The translations under genes and the position numbers were made by a program. Below, in pieces: positions 1 through 7,760 of a stretch of DNA of 64,000 nt. The DNA is from Nitrospinia bacterium (GTDB taxonomy: Bacteria; Nitrospinota; Nitrospinia; Nitrospinales; JAJDAT01). Every line of letters starts with the position of its first letter. Within the stretch, counting starts at the first letter, position 1. The notes beneath the pieces were generated by a model that saw nothing but the letters and a program-made list of their open reading frames with translations, had not been told where the DNA came from and made no database searches. The DNA lies in assembly GCA_029261715.1 (NCBI GenBank), contig JAJDAT010000029.1, positions 23,116-87,115 of the forward strand, in the 5' to 3' direction.

Positions 1-1
1 C

Positions 2-121
2 AAGCAGGAGTGGAAGCAGACGCCGGCTGCCAAGCGAGCCCGCGCAGCACGCATCGTTCGGAGCCGCATGGAGGAGGAGCCGCGGGCGGATGGTCCGCAG
101 GCCCGGCGAGCGTCTTCGTGA
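2..121 (+). CDS. C-terminal end of an unknown protein (start outside window)
   Basis: This frame is open from the left edge and stops at the TGA at 119-121, giving 39 residues rich in Lys, Arg and Ala (it begins KQEWKQTPAAKRARAARIVR). No domain can be recognised in so short a tail. The stop overlaps the GTG start of the RusA gene in a GTGA junction (118-121). That coupling is the main reason to believe this is the end of a real upstream gene in the same operon. Confidence 0.55.
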   Translation, partial: KQEWKQTPAAKRARAARIVRSRMEEEPRADGPQARRASS

Positions 122-582
122 CTACGACCACGGGCCGGCTCAACATCGGCTTCATCGTCCCCGGCGTGCCCGTCCAGTGGGCGCGAGCTCGAGTCGACCC
201 GAGGCGGCGGACGCTCACGCGCAAGCTCTCGAGCGCAGCCTTCTTCACGCCGGACAAGCAGGCGAAGCGCATGGAGCTTGTCGCTCTCGCTGCCAAGTCT
301 GCCATGCGGGGTCGCGATCCGATCAAGGGACCGGTCGCTGCCGAGATGGTCTTCGTCTTCCCGCGGCCGAGGACCACGCGCGGACGGAAGACGCGGCCCG
401 GGCGGCAGCCGATGATCAAGGCCCCCGACCAGGCGAACCTCGAGAAGCTCGTCGAGGATGCGTGCAACGGCATCGTGTATCGAGATGACCGCCAGCTCTT
501 CTGTCGGCTCGGCGGAGCCAAGTGGTACGCGTCCGAAGATGAGGAGCCACACACCGAGGTGACATTCGTGGAGTGGACTTGA
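118..582 (+). CDS. rusA: RusA-family Holliday junction resolvase
   Basis: A 154-residue protein resembling RusA crossover-junction endodeoxyribonucleases, which cut four-way DNA junctions arising in recombination or before packaging. The N-terminus has the family's strand ending VPGVPVQWARAR. The catalytic region is seen as APDQANLEKLVEDACNG with D104, followed by YRDDRQ with D123 and D124, matching the family's acidic residues. An in-frame ATG at position 10 would add 36 low-complexity residues. I prefer GTG 118, because it overlaps the upstream stop as GTGA and places the conserved strand near the N-terminus. It fits with the RecT and YqaJ-type nuclease genes at the other end of the window. 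Confidence 0.88.
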   Translation: MTTTTGRLNIGFIVPGVPVQWARARVDPRRRTLTRKLSSAAFFTPDKQAKRMELVALAAKSAMRGRDPIKGPVAAEMVFVFPRPRTTRGRKTRPGRQPMIKAPDQANLEKLVEDACNGIVYRDDRQLFCRLGGAKWYASEDEEPHTEVTFVEWT

Positions 583-824
583 TGCCGCGAGTGAACGCGT
601 GGATCGAGCCGAGTGGACCGGTCCAGCCGCGCGTCCTGATGCTCGCCCTCGACGATCGCGGCGCCGTCATCGAATCCGCCCTGTGCATGCACGAGCCCGA
701 CGAGTGGGGGCAGATCGAAGTGCCCGACCGCTGGGACTGCGAGAACGGCAGGATCTTCCGCTTCCTTCGTGCCGTTCCGTACGGCGTCGCGCACTACCGC
801 GAGCAGCCGGTCCAGCCCGCCTGA
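582..824 (+). CDS. Hypothetical small phage protein
   Basis: An 80-residue protein beginning MPRVNAWIEPSG, with no recognisable domain. The start is the ATG at 582, which overlaps the RusA stop as TGATG, so translation is probably coupled. The sequence mixes short hydrophobic strands (VLMLALDD) with acidic turns and two Cys (ALCMHE, DCENG), suggesting a small beta-rich fold. It is followed by a terminator-like hairpin, so it may close the transcription unit that contains rusA. Confidence 0.6.
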   Translation: MPRVNAWIEPSGPVQPRVLMLALDDRGAVIESALCMHEPDEWGQIEVPDRWDCENGRIFRFLRAVPYGVAHYREQPVQPA

Positions 825-857
825 TTTCGCTGGCAATGCGCCATGCAGCTACGCTCC

Positions 858-882
858 GAACTGGACAGTTAGAGGCCAGTTC
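858..882 (+). terminator. Stem-loop, probable intrinsic terminator
   Basis: GAACTGG (858-864) and CCAGTTC (876-882) form a perfect 7-bp stem around an 11-nt loop, followed by TTTG. It lies in the gap after the 80-residue gene and just before the Shine-Dalgarno of the next gene. The U-tract is short, so termination may be partial. Confidence 0.5.
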
Positions 883-903
883 TTTGATAGGGAGCAGCAA
901 GGC

Positions 904-1038
904 ATGAGGAAGCCAGTGAGTCACTCGGCAATGGTGAAGTGGTTGAGGCAGCACCAAGGTGATCCGGTAGCGGATGCGATTCGCGCCGAGCTTCAACGGC
1001 TGAAGGATCGCGAGCGCGGAACGGCGAGGCAAATATGA
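904..1038 (+). CDS. Small hypothetical protein, 44 residues
   Basis: A short basic protein beginning MRKPVSHSAMVKWLRQHQGD and probably helical. The ATG at 904 is preceded by GGGAGC (890-895), an acceptable ribosome-binding site, and the stop overlaps the next ATG (1035) as ATGA. The heptad-like run ADAIRAELQRLKDRER suggests an amphipathic helix. No family recognised. An in-frame start 135 bp further upstream exists but would cross the terminator-like hairpin, so I reject it. Confidence 0.55.
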   Translation: MRKPVSHSAMVKWLRQHQGDPVADAIRAELQRLKDRERGTARQI

Positions 1039-3341
1039 GTCATCACGTTCACGACATCGCCACGCTTGGCGGCGACCGACCCAGCGTCTACGGCCTGCCG
1101 ATCCGCCGCGGCGTCATGCGCGAGACGGACGGGCTGCTTCTCGTGGAGGAGAACGGCGGCAAGAGAGCACCGGATTTCTCGATCGCGTCGCGGCACCACG
1201 GACCGGGCAACTGGGTAGGAGGCGTCACGCTCTACCTTCCGCCGATGGAGGCGCAGCGTCTCGAGGTTCACGTCGTCGAGCGCCAATGGGATATCGAGTC
1301 GTCGGCAGCGATCGTTCCGCGTCGGCGCTGGATCGAGGACATCGTCGGTGCGCGGGTCGTTGACTCCGACCACGGACCGCTGACTTGGAGCGTCGAGCGC
1401 ATCGGGCCGGACGACCCCGATCCGAAGCTCGAGAACACGCCGACGCACGACGGGCCGGCGATGACGCGCTGGGAGGCGCAGGGCTGGCTCCGGAACGCCA
1501 AGGGCGAGCCAATCGTCCTCGGCTGGGCCACGATCACGATCTGGGCGCACTCGCCACGGACTCCGCACGTCTACTTTCACCTTCGGAACCAGGCGCCGCG
1601 CGGCAAGAAGTGGGGCTCGCGTCTCATCGAGAGCATCGCCTTTGAGACGTTCCCCGGCTGGACGCTCGAGTTCGACGAGCTTTGGATCGCTGGATACAAG
1701 CAGTGGGGCTGGACGGCGCCGACGACGAGGCTCCAGGTCTTCCAGGCCGAATCCCCCGATCACCCTTTCATCATGGCTGAGGCCGACGGACTCCTCGTCG
1801 AGTTCATCCCCACCTACCGCGACGCGAATGCAGACGCGGCGGTGCCTCAGCCCTTCGCGGTGCTGAATGCGTGGGACCACTTCGGCTGGGGCTACTCCGA
1901 CGGCGCGATCCCGCCGCCCGAGGCGACGACCGGCGAGCCGCTGCCCGCGCGCCTCAAGCCGCTGTACGCGGATCGCTGCTACGGTATCAAAGCGAACGAG
2001 TCGTGGACCGCGGATCCTTCCGACATCTACGAGCTTCCGAGGATCTCGTCGCGCGCCGAGGACATGTGGCACCACCGAGCCGGCGCTCCGCACCGAAACG
2101 ACATGTGGGACGTCCCGTTCCTATGCCGTCCGAGCCGCGAGACCGCTGGCTACGTCGACGACCTCGTCCACTACGCCAAGAGCTTCTGCGAGCTCCCGCA
2201 CCAGACGACGATCCTCGACCCCGATACGGGCAAGATCGTGCCGTGGATCTTCAAGTGGGGCGACACCAAGGACGAGTACTCCAGCGGGCGCCCGAGCATC
2301 AGGCGCAACGCGAACGATCCCGACGAGGTCTCCTACGAGAACTCACCTCGCAGGTGGATGATCTGGGAAAACCCGGGCTCCAACATGACGCTCGACCGCG
2401 AGCACGCAGACCTCGCCTGTCTCGAACAGGCATGGCTGTGCACTGGCCAACCTGCCTTCCGGCGCTTCATCGAGTCGCGCCACTACATGACCGGCCTCGA
2501 GCCCGACGGAGCCGGCGTCGAGCCTGCGAGCTCGGAACGCATGCTCGCTTGGTACCTCCAGCACCACGAGGTCGCAGCACGTCTTTCGCCCGACGAGGGC
2601 GAGCGAAAGCGGCGCTTCGAGGTCGGTCTTCAGTGTCTGCGTACGAATCTCGACAAGGCCGGAACCGTCAGCGAGGGTGAGGGCAACTTCGTGCCCGCGC
2701 CGACCGTTGGCACGAAGCCGCTCCCGGTTATGTTCTCGCACGGAAACTACTCGGGCTGTGCGCCGTGGATGATGGCCTTCGAGTGGCAGTGCGGAATCCT
2801 CCCCATCATGGTCGCGCACGCGCAGTGGGGCGCGAGCCTGAAGGAGATCGACGTCTATCGCGAGGTCCTCGAGGCGACGGCGACCCTCTTCGCCTGGAAG
2901 ACCGCGTACTACGACGGTGCAGGCAAGCTCGCCGGGTACCTCTACAAGTGCCACCCCCACGGCGAGGAGACGATCAAGCGGCGCGGTGCCGTGTACTGGG
3001 GCGAAGGCAAGGGTCCGCACGGAAGCGGCATCGTCGGCGAAGCGTACCACCCGACCGAGGGTCGGATCTCGCTCGACGGATCGATGACCTGGATGGCCGG
3101 CTTCTGGGGCGCGATTGGTCGGTTTCTTCCCGAGACCTTCATGCCGCGCACACGAGCGATCGCGACCGAAATGGCGCGCACGCATCTCGAGTTCCTCCGG
3201 GATGTGAAACGGAAGACCTCGTTCCACCCCTACCGAGCGTCCGCCTGGAACCTGATTCGGAATCCGCAGCGACTCGCCGGTGCCGTCGACTTCCCCATCG
3301 CCAACCCCGCCGATTCCGGCGAAGGGGCCGGTGAGGAGTAG
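1035..3341 (+). CDS. Large protein, possibly carbohydrate-active (polysaccharide-lyase-like)
   Basis: A 768-residue protein with no signal peptide. The first half is beta-rich with many Trp and Tyr. The second half has helical segments such as REHADLACLEQAWLCTG, RRFIESRHYMTGLEP and PWMMAFEWQCGILPIMVAHA, whose spacing recalls an alpha/alpha toroid. The overall plan (beta N-domain, then a helical barrel with Trp-Glu-Asn and an Asp/His-rich centre) reminds me of exo-rhamnogalacturonan-lyase-like (YetA/PcRGLX) proteins, but this is inference from pattern only. The gene is translationally coupled to the 44-residue gene upstream (ATGA). Its place among nucleic-acid genes is odd for a virion enzyme. 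Confidence 0.6.
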   Translation: MSHHVHDIATLGGDRPSVYGLPIRRGVMRETDGLLLVEENGGKRAPDFSIASRHHGPGNWVGGVTLYLPPMEAQRLEVHVVERQWDIESSAAIVPRRRWIEDIVGARVVDSDHGPLTWSVERIGPDDPDPKLENTPTHDGPAMTRWEAQGWLRNAKGEPIVLGWATITIWAHSPRTPHVYFHLRNQAPRGKKWGSRLIESIAFETFPGWTLEFDELWIAGYKQWGWTAPTTRLQVFQAESPDHPFIMAEADGLLVEFIPTYRDANADAAVPQPFAVLNAWDHFGWGYSDGAIPPPEATTGEPLPARLKPLYADRCYGIKANESWTADPSDIYELPRISSRAEDMWHHRAGAPHRNDMWDVPFLCRPSRETAGYVDDLVHYAKSFCELPHQTTILDPDTGKIVPWIFKWGDTKDEYSSGRPSIRRNANDPDEVSYENSPRRWMIWENPGSNMTLDREHADLACLEQAWLCTGQPAFRRFIESRHYMTGLEPDGAGVEPASSERMLAWYLQHHEVAARLSPDEGERKRRFEVGLQCLRTNLDKAGTVSEGEGNFVPAPTVGTKPLPVMFSHGNYSGCAPWMMAFEWQCGILPIMVAHAQWGASLKEIDVYREVLEATATLFAWKTAYYDGAGKLAGYLYKCHPHGEETIKRRGAVYWGEGKGPHGSGIVGEAYHPTEGRISLDGSMTWMAGFWGAIGRFLPETFMPRTRAIATEMARTHLEFLRDVKRKTSFHPYRASAWNLIRNPQRLAGAVDFPIANPADSGEGAGEE

Positions 3342-3381
3342 GATCCTGAACGAAGTGGGACTCTCCTTTTTCCATGGGTAT

Positions 3382-3413
3382 GGGCGCCGCATTCCGGGAG
3401 GAAGCCGGCGCCC
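3382..3413 (+). terminator. Long stem-loop after the 768-residue gene
   Basis: GGGCGCCG (3382-3389) pairs perfectly with CGGCGCCC (3406-3413). The inner TTCC/GGAA (3392-3395, 3400-3403) pair again around a GGGA loop, and the hairpin is followed by GATTTCT. It sits 40 bases after the stop codon and just before AGGAGG of the next gene. Probable terminator or RNA-stability element. Confidence 0.45.
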
Positions 3414-3442
3414 GATTTCTCCCCCCGACTCAGGAGGGGCTG

Positions 3443-3577
3443 ATGCGGGCTTACGGATACCGGCGAGACGACTACGGACGCACGTGTCGTTGTTGCCGCA
3501 GGCAGGACACCAGGGAGGGCCGGCGCGCTGCGAAGAAGCGCGCGAGGCGCTCGGCGCTGGATCGGGAAGGCGTGTGA
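3443..3577 (+). CDS. Small Cys/Arg-rich protein, 44 residues
   Basis: A very basic short protein with a CRCC cluster (RTCRCCRRQDTREGRRAAKK) that could bind a metal or nucleic acid. The ATG at 3443 has a textbook AGGAGG (3432-3437) six bases upstream. A start 69 bp earlier in the same frame overlaps the hairpin and has no such site. The stop overlaps the next start as TGATG at 3575-3579. No family recognised. Confidence 0.55.
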   Translation: MRAYGYRRDDYGRTCRCCRRQDTREGRRAAKKRARRSALDREGV

Positions 3578-4272
3578 TGCACGATCCGTTGACCGTCGCT
3601 TTCGAGATCAAGAATCCATTCGCTCGCCGATACTCGTGGGGTAGGCGCTGGGTAGATCGACCGTCTCTGATCACGGTCTGGCATCGCGACCCAGAAAGCG
3701 ATGGCTCCGATGATTCGTGCGGGTGGTTTGGTCCAGGGCCTCCAGCCGAGCTGGTCGAGGCTTTGGCATCAGAGATCGTCACTCTCGCCAAAGAAGATGG
3801 CGAGAGTGCAATGGGTCTCCAACGGGACGCCGAGGGCGCTTTCTCCTGGTGGATTCTGTGGCTGCAACGGGCGTCGTTCCTCCACCGCGCCCGACCGCTC
3901 CCGTTGGCGGTAGTGGTCCAAGAGACCTACCACGCGAGCTTTCCAGGAAGCCGCGACGAGCTCGGTTTCTGCTCGGATGTCACGAGTCGCGAAGGAGCGC
4001 GAGAGGTGGCGGGTGTGATCGCCCGCGCGTACATGCGTCGAGTCCGCCCGTGGTGGCGGCACCCGCGCTGGCACTTCTGGCACTGGCGGATCCAGGTCCA
4101 CCCGTGGCAGCGGTTCATGCGGCGATTCGTGGAGAGGTGTGACCTCTGTGGCCAGCGTTTCAGGGGAGCCTCTGCGTTCACGAATTGGGACGGGGGCTCG
4201 AAGTGGTGCCAGGGTTGCGACGGATCAGTGGTGGCGAAGAACCCGGAGCTGCTTGAGAGGGAGGGCGCATGA
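3577..4272 (+). CDS. Hypothetical protein with C-terminal zinc ribbon
   Basis: A 231-residue protein. The first 180 residues are Trp- and Arg-rich (for example RVRPWWRHPRWHFWHWRIQV) with no recognised fold. The C-terminus has CDLCGQRF and KWCQGC, two CxxC pairs about 25 residues apart that form a typical zinc ribbon, suggesting nucleic-acid or protein contact. The ATG at 3577 overlaps the preceding stop (TGATG). The frame is open 297 bp upstream, but that stretch covers the preceding 44-residue gene. The stop overlaps the next gene (ATGATG). Confidence 0.65.
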   Translation: MHDPLTVAFEIKNPFARRYSWGRRWVDRPSLITVWHRDPESDGSDDSCGWFGPGPPAELVEALASEIVTLAKEDGESAMGLQRDAEGAFSWWILWLQRASFLHRARPLPLAVVVQETYHASFPGSRDELGFCSDVTSREGAREVAGVIARAYMRRVRPWWRHPRWHFWHWRIQVHPWQRFMRRFVERCDLCGQRFRGASAFTNWDGGSKWCQGCDGSVVAKNPELLEREGA

Positions 4273-4535
4273 TGGAGGACCGGGCCTGCGAGGTCTGCAA
4301 GGCGTTACAGCCGGCAAGTGACATGCTGGACGTGAGGGTTACCCGTGTCTCAACGGGTCGTCTGGAGTTCGTCCCTATCTGCTCGACGTGTCTCGGCATG
4401 ATCAGCCGGGATGTCCTTGACGAGTTGGCGCCGGGCGGTGCCGTGAAGACGGTCCAGGATCGCGAGGCGGAGCCGCTGCCGACTCCCGACCCGAGAGTCT
4501 CCTTCGACATGAACGACCCCAGTACCTGGTCCTGA
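4269..4535 (+). CDS. Small zinc-ribbon protein
   Basis: An 88-residue protein with CEVCKAL near the N-terminus and CSTCLGM about 30 residues later, a CxxC...CxxC zinc-binding pair, followed by a flexible acidic and Pro-rich tail. It probably binds nucleic acid or a partner protein. Either ATG 4269 or ATG 4272 could be used, and both overlap the upstream stop. It is one of several zinc ribbons in this segment (3577, 9081, 52857, 61823, 62056). Confidence 0.65.
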   Translation: MMEDRACEVCKALQPASDMLDVRVTRVSTGRLEFVPICSTCLGMISRDVLDELAPGGAVKTVQDREAEPLPTPDPRVSFDMNDPSTWS

Positions 4536-4552
4536 CATGGGAGGGGATGCTG

Positions 4553-4714
4553 ATGGACCCCGAAACTGCAGGCGCCATCGTCGCTCTCTCGATCGCGGGA
4601 GTTGGGCTCATCGCTTGGGCGGTGATCGCGTGGAAGGAGTACCGCAGGCGTCGACATCGACGCGTTGATCGACCAGGGATTCCGTTCGATGTCTGGAGGC
4701 GAAGGGATAGGTGA
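4553..4714 (+). CDS. Small single-span membrane protein, 53 residues
   Basis: The frame reads MDPETAGAIVALSIAGVGLI and continues with AWAVIAWKEY and a run of Arg/His. Residues 6-27 make one hydrophobic transmembrane helix, followed by a strongly positive cytoplasmic tail (YRRRRHRR), so the likely orientation is N-out/C-in. ATG 4553 is chosen because GGGAGGGG (4539-4546) lies six bases upstream. An ATG two codons earlier abuts that site. Function unknown; such proteins are often holin- or exclusion-related, but nothing here proves either. Confidence 0.6.
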   Translation: MDPETAGAIVALSIAGVGLIAWAVIAWKEYRRRRHRRVDRPGIPFDVWRRRDR

Positions 4715-4718
4715 AGCC

Positions 4719-5009
4719 ATGAAGACATGGATCGGCGGAATCGTCATCGAGGTCGGGCAGCCGGTCGACGGTAGGCAGCGCATCGTCACGGTCGAGAGAC
4801 TGCACGGTCGTCGCGGACTCGACATCTCCAACGCGACCGGCATATGGGTCGAGGAGCACCGGTACCGGATTGAAGTCGGAGACAAGCTCTTTTCGCAAGG
4901 CCGGTACGCGTATTGGACTTCGGTTCGGCTGGCGATCTCCCCGATTGTGCGGCTCAACACGATCGGTCGATCGTTCGCTGTGGAGGTAGCCGCCACCGTC
5001 GTGACCTGA
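4719..5009 (+). CDS. Hypothetical protein, 96 residues
   Basis: The protein begins MKTWIGGIVIEVGQPVDGRQ and is rich in alternating hydrophobic residues, consistent with a small beta-barrel. The ATG at 4719 lies four bases after the stop of the membrane protein gene, within the reach of the same ribosome. Two upstream in-frame starts overlap that gene and are less likely. No family or catalytic motif recognised. Confidence 0.55.
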   Translation: MKTWIGGIVIEVGQPVDGRQRIVTVERLHGRRGLDISNATGIWVEEHRYRIEVGDKLFSQGRYAYWTSVRLAISPIVRLNTIGRSFAVEVAATVVT

Positions 5010-5110
5010 CCCTCCCCGCAGTTTCTGCCTGGATAGGTTGCCGCCAAAGAGCGTGTATGCATACGGAGGGCCTTGGGGAGGGGCCACACGGGAGGCCAAA
5101 AGGAAACGCC

Positions 5111-5440
5111 ATGCGCATCGGACACAAAGACCGCTTCTACGTCGTCGTCGACCCCACGCCCGAGAGCGAGCTGGCCGACATCTTCTGCGCATGCGACTTT
5201 CACGATCTCGAGCTGCAGATCAAGGGCGGCCTCAGCCACGCGATGCGCCCGGCGATCTTCACCGATCGCGACGAGGCCGAGCGGGAGGCCGAGATAAGAC
5301 TCGCCGCCATGAAGGCAGTCGAGGTCCTGCTGGCGACGCCCGAGGCCAAGGCCGCGACGAAGCTCCAGCTCCTTGGTCCCGGCGGTGAGGTGGTCCTCGA
5401 CGTCGAGCTGCCCGGTGCGTCGGAGGCGAACCGTGCATGA
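5111..5440 (+). CDS. Hypothetical acidic protein, 109 residues
   Basis: The protein begins MRIGHKDRFYVVVDPTPESE and has an acidic helical middle (DRDEAEREAEIRLAAMKAVE). It contains two Cys (FCACDF) but no clear metal site. The ATG at 5111 has AGGAAA seven to twelve bases upstream. The frame is open for about 200 bp before it, but that region overlaps the end of the previous gene and lacks a good ribosome site. The next gene begins at a GTG within its last codons. Confidence 0.6.
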   Translation: MRIGHKDRFYVVVDPTPESELADIFCACDFHDLELQIKGGLSHAMRPAIFTDRDEAEREAEIRLAAMKAVEVLLATPEAKAATKLQLLGPGGEVVLDVELPGASEANRA

Positions 5441-5651
5441 ACCACGAGAGAGCGCGCCCGAGCCCATCAAGCCGCCGTGCCGGATGGCCGGCGAGGACGG
5501 AAACGTCTTTGCAATCATCTCACGTGTGCGCCGGGCACTGCGGAACGCCGGTCTCCACGAGAAGGCCGAGGAGTTCGTCGCGCGGGCGACTTCGTCAGGA
5601 TCCTACGACGAGGTGCTGGCTCTCTGTTTCGAGTTCGTAGAGATCGACTAG
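5433..5651 (+). CDS. Small conserved phage protein, 72 residues
   Basis: The core reads EDGNVFAIISRVRRALRNAG, then KAEEFVARATSSGSYDEVLA, and ends in an acidic EFVEID. I recognise this pattern (GNxFxIxxxVRRALRxAG, then a helix, then SYDxxLxxCxxxVE) from small uncharacterised proteins found in many phages, but know no function. Probably a compact helical protein. The GTG at 5433 overlaps the previous gene by 8 bp, and there is no ATG nearby in this frame with a ribosome site. A strong hairpin follows the stop. Confidence 0.7.
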   Translation: MHEPRESAPEPIKPPCRMAGEDGNVFAIISRVRRALRNAGLHEKAEEFVARATSSGSYDEVLALCFEFVEID

Positions 5652-5669
5652 CGTCTGATCGGCGCGGCA

Positions 5670-5701
5670 CCAGGGTTCGGGCCTGGCAACCCGGACCCTG
5701 G
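5670..5701 (+). terminator. Strong 12-bp stem-loop between two small genes
   Basis: CCAGGGTTCGGG (5670-5681) pairs with CCCGGACCCTGG (5690-5701) with one G-U, leaving an 8-base loop. It is not followed by a clear U-tract (CCCTCATCT), so it may be an RNA-processing or stability element rather than a terminator. The next gene's ribosome site, AAATAAAGGAAG, follows directly. Confidence 0.5.
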
Positions 5702-5728
5702 CCCTCATCTCAAATAAAGGAAGTGGCG

Positions 5729-6016
5729 ATGGGCGTTCTCGCAACGTGCGACATCTGCGGCTGCAAGGCCGAGATGGTCGGCAGCGGATGGGGGTCTCTC
5801 GAACCCCCGCATGGCTGGGCATTTCATGACGATCCGCTCAGCGGCTCGGCAGTCCTCCACAGCGAGGAGACGTTCTCCGGATTGGCGTGCGGCAGTTGTC
5901 ACACGCGCATCCGCGCGGCGTGCGACGCAGCGGCGTCCGAGGTGATCGCGGCCATCAGAATGGAGCGCGCGTCGGGAGGGGCACCAGATTCGGATGCGAG
6001 CCCGGGTCTCGGGTAG
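5729..6016 (+). CDS. Small Cys-rich protein, zinc-binding candidate
   Basis: A 95-residue protein with CDICGCKAEMVG at the N-terminus and CGSCHTRIRAACDA later, a CxxC...CxxC zinc-ribbon layout. A glycine/tryptophan-rich loop (SGWGSLEPPHGWAFHDD) lies between them. The C-terminal tail is flexible. The ATG at 5729 has a clear AAAGGAAG ribosome site 6 bases upstream. The gene directly precedes dnaN, separated by 40 bp, and is likely in the same operon. Confidence 0.65.
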   Translation: MGVLATCDICGCKAEMVGSGWGSLEPPHGWAFHDDPLSGSAVLHSEETFSGLACGSCHTRIRAACDAAASEVIAAIRMERASGGAPDSDASPGLG

Positions 6017-6056
6017 GGCTGTAGGCATCGCACAGCTAGTTCACAGGAGGGAACCG

Positions 6057-7166
6057 ATGCTTTTCACGTGCGCGCAAAGTCAGTTGGCTGACGGACTCGG
6101 AATCGCCTCGAAGGTGGTCGGGTCTCGGTCACCCAAGAAGATCCTGCAAGACGTCAAGATCGTCGCAGGCCCAGAAGGCCTTGAGATTCTCGCGACAGAT
6201 CTCGAGATCGCGATCCGGTTTCGGATCCCGCTCGTCGACGTCGACCGCCCCGGCGAGGTCGTCCTGCCGGCAAGCGAGGTTGAGCACATCGTCCGCGAGA
6301 TCGGTAGCGCGATGTCCGTGACGATGGAGTCGGGCGCGAGCCCCGCCGACGAGGCTCGCGTTGTAATCAGATTCGCTGAAGGGCACTTCGAGCTCCTCGG
6401 TGACGACCCCAAGGACTTTCCCGAGCTTCCGGGATGGATGGGCGGATCGGTCGCTATTCCCCGCGATACTCTGAACACGCTCATCGAGCGGACGGTCTTC
6501 GCGACAGCGCGCGAGAAGACTCGATACGCCATCAACGGTGTGCTCTTTGACCTTCAGCCTGGGAAGCTTCAGCTCGTCGGCACTGATGGTCGGCGCCTCG
6601 CCATGGCCGCCACCGAGATCGAGTACTCTGGGCAGCCCTCGAGAGCCATCGTCCCCACGCGCGCGCTCGAACAACTGCGGCGACTGATTGCTCTCGAGGA
6701 GGAGTCGGAGATCGCGCTGCAGTTCGGAGAGTCGCTCTTCTCAGTCAGCGCATCGCGCGCAGAGCTGGCAGCACGGATCGTGGAGGGCGAGTTCGCTCCG
6801 TACCAGCGGGTCATCCCCAATGGTTTCGAGCACCGGATCGAGTTCGACCGAGGGCAGCTTCTCGGTTGCGCCAAGCGAGCGGCAGTCATGGCTCCGCACG
6901 AGTCTCGAACCGTCCGCATGGAGTTTGGCAACGACCGAATCGTGTTCCGATCCTACTCGAGTGGCGTCGGGCAGTCGGAGGTGACGATGCCGGTGGAGTA
7001 CGCCGGCGAGCCTTTCGAGATCTCGCTCAATCCGGATTTCCTCATCGATGCTCTGAAGGTCGCAGACCGCGACAAGGTCGTCTTCGAAGCGACTGACTCA
7101 TCCAGGGCAGTCATGCTGCGGCTAGGCGATCGATTCGAGTACATCGTCATGCCAATCACGCAGTGA
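6057..7166 (+). CDS. dnaN: DNA polymerase III beta subunit (sliding clamp)
   Basis: A 369-residue protein of normal length for a bacterial beta clamp, with the three-domain pattern of DnaN. Landmarks include LEILATDLEIAIRFRIPL (about residues 40-60), the hallmark AINGVLFDLQPGKLQLVGTD followed by GRRLAMA (about 160-185), and the C-terminal EYIVMPI that ends the third domain. It would form a ring tethering a polymerase to DNA. The ATG at 6057 follows CAGGAGGGA (6044-6051). No DNA polymerase gene is visible in the window, so it may recruit the host replicase or act on a polymerase encoded outside. A clamp in a phage of this size is uncommon. Confidence 0.92.
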   Translation: MLFTCAQSQLADGLGIASKVVGSRSPKKILQDVKIVAGPEGLEILATDLEIAIRFRIPLVDVDRPGEVVLPASEVEHIVREIGSAMSVTMESGASPADEARVVIRFAEGHFELLGDDPKDFPELPGWMGGSVAIPRDTLNTLIERTVFATAREKTRYAINGVLFDLQPGKLQLVGTDGRRLAMAATEIEYSGQPSRAIVPTRALEQLRRLIALEEESEIALQFGESLFSVSASRAELAARIVEGEFAPYQRVIPNGFEHRIEFDRGQLLGCAKRAAVMAPHESRTVRMEFGNDRIVFRSYSSGVGQSEVTMPVEYAGEPFEISLNPDFLIDALKVADRDKVVFEATDSSRAVMLRLGDRFEYIVMPITQ

Positions 7167-7233
7167 CCGCCAGGATTTCAGGCTGCACGCGTTTGCAGAA
7201 TAGACTGCCAATCGCGTTTCAAATGCCTTGCCA

Positions 7234-7289
7234 GGGGGGAGGGCTTGATCTCGGTTCCCTCCTATTGTCCAAGCTCCTGCTCTCCCCCC
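7234..7289 (+). promoter_or_regulatory. Leader with two alternative stem-loops
   Basis: The 153-bp gap after dnaN contains GGGGGGAG (7234-7241), which can pair with CTCCCCCC (7282-7289), followed by GCTTT. The overlapping GGAGGG (7238-7243) can instead pair with CCCTCC (7257-7262). The two structures are mutually exclusive, as in attenuators. No convincing promoter was seen in the gap. The downstream gene has TGGAGG at 7306-7311 as its ribosome site. Confidence 0.35.
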
Positions 7290-7319
7290 GCTTTACTCGT
7301 TCCACTGGAGGAATGGATC

Positions 7320-7760
7320 ATGTTTGCACCAGGACAAACCGTGATTCTGACGACGGACGGCAATCGGCCGGTGACGATCGAGCGCAGCGTTGGAGGCGGC
7401 GACTTCATCGTCAGAACCCAGGATGGCCGCCGGTTCGCCGTCAACTCTCGTCAGCTCGTCGACCAGTCTGGAGCGACCCCTCAGCACCCAGGAGCCACGC
7501 TGAAGAGCGTCGAGTCGGGCGGGGGAAGCGAGAGCGAGGGTGATGACGCCGGGCAGGGATCCGGTGAGGAGCAACCCCTTGGCGGCGACGAGCGCACCGA
7601 GTCGGGCGGAGAGAGTGATTCGGGCAAGACCGAGAGCCCAGAACTCGTGCAGCTCAGAAACCAACTCGCGGCCGCCGAGTCCGTCTCTGACGAAGCGCTG
7701 GCCGCCAACCTCCGCGTGCGCATCGAGCGCCTCGAGGGCGAAGGAGGTGGACCGGCGTGA
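7320..7760 (+). CDS. Hypothetical protein with acidic linker and C-terminal helix
   Basis: A 146-residue protein. The N-terminal 55 residues (MFAPGQTVILTTDGNRPVTI...) look like a small beta-barrel. Residues 60-108 are a disordered Gly/Ser/Glu-rich linker, and the C-terminal 35 residues form an amphipathic helix (LVQLRNQLAAAESVSDEALA). The layout suggests an adaptor with a binding barrel and a coiled-coil tail. The ATG at 7320 lies 8 bases after TGGAGG. The stop overlaps the GTG of the methyltransferase gene (GTGA), indicating coupled expression. Confidence 0.6.
   Translation: MFAPGQTVILTTDGNRPVTIERSVGGGDFIVRTQDGRRFAVNSRQLVDQSGATPQHPGATLKSVESGGGSESEGDDAGQGSGEEQPLGGDERTESGGESDSGKTESPELVQLRNQLAAAESVSDEALAANLRVRIERLEGEGGGPA

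Noticed and set aside
993..2093. 366-codon minus-strand frame opposite the 768-residue protein gene
   Set aside because: Arg/Leu/Val-rich shadow, no start signal, and overlaps a well-supported plus-strand gene.
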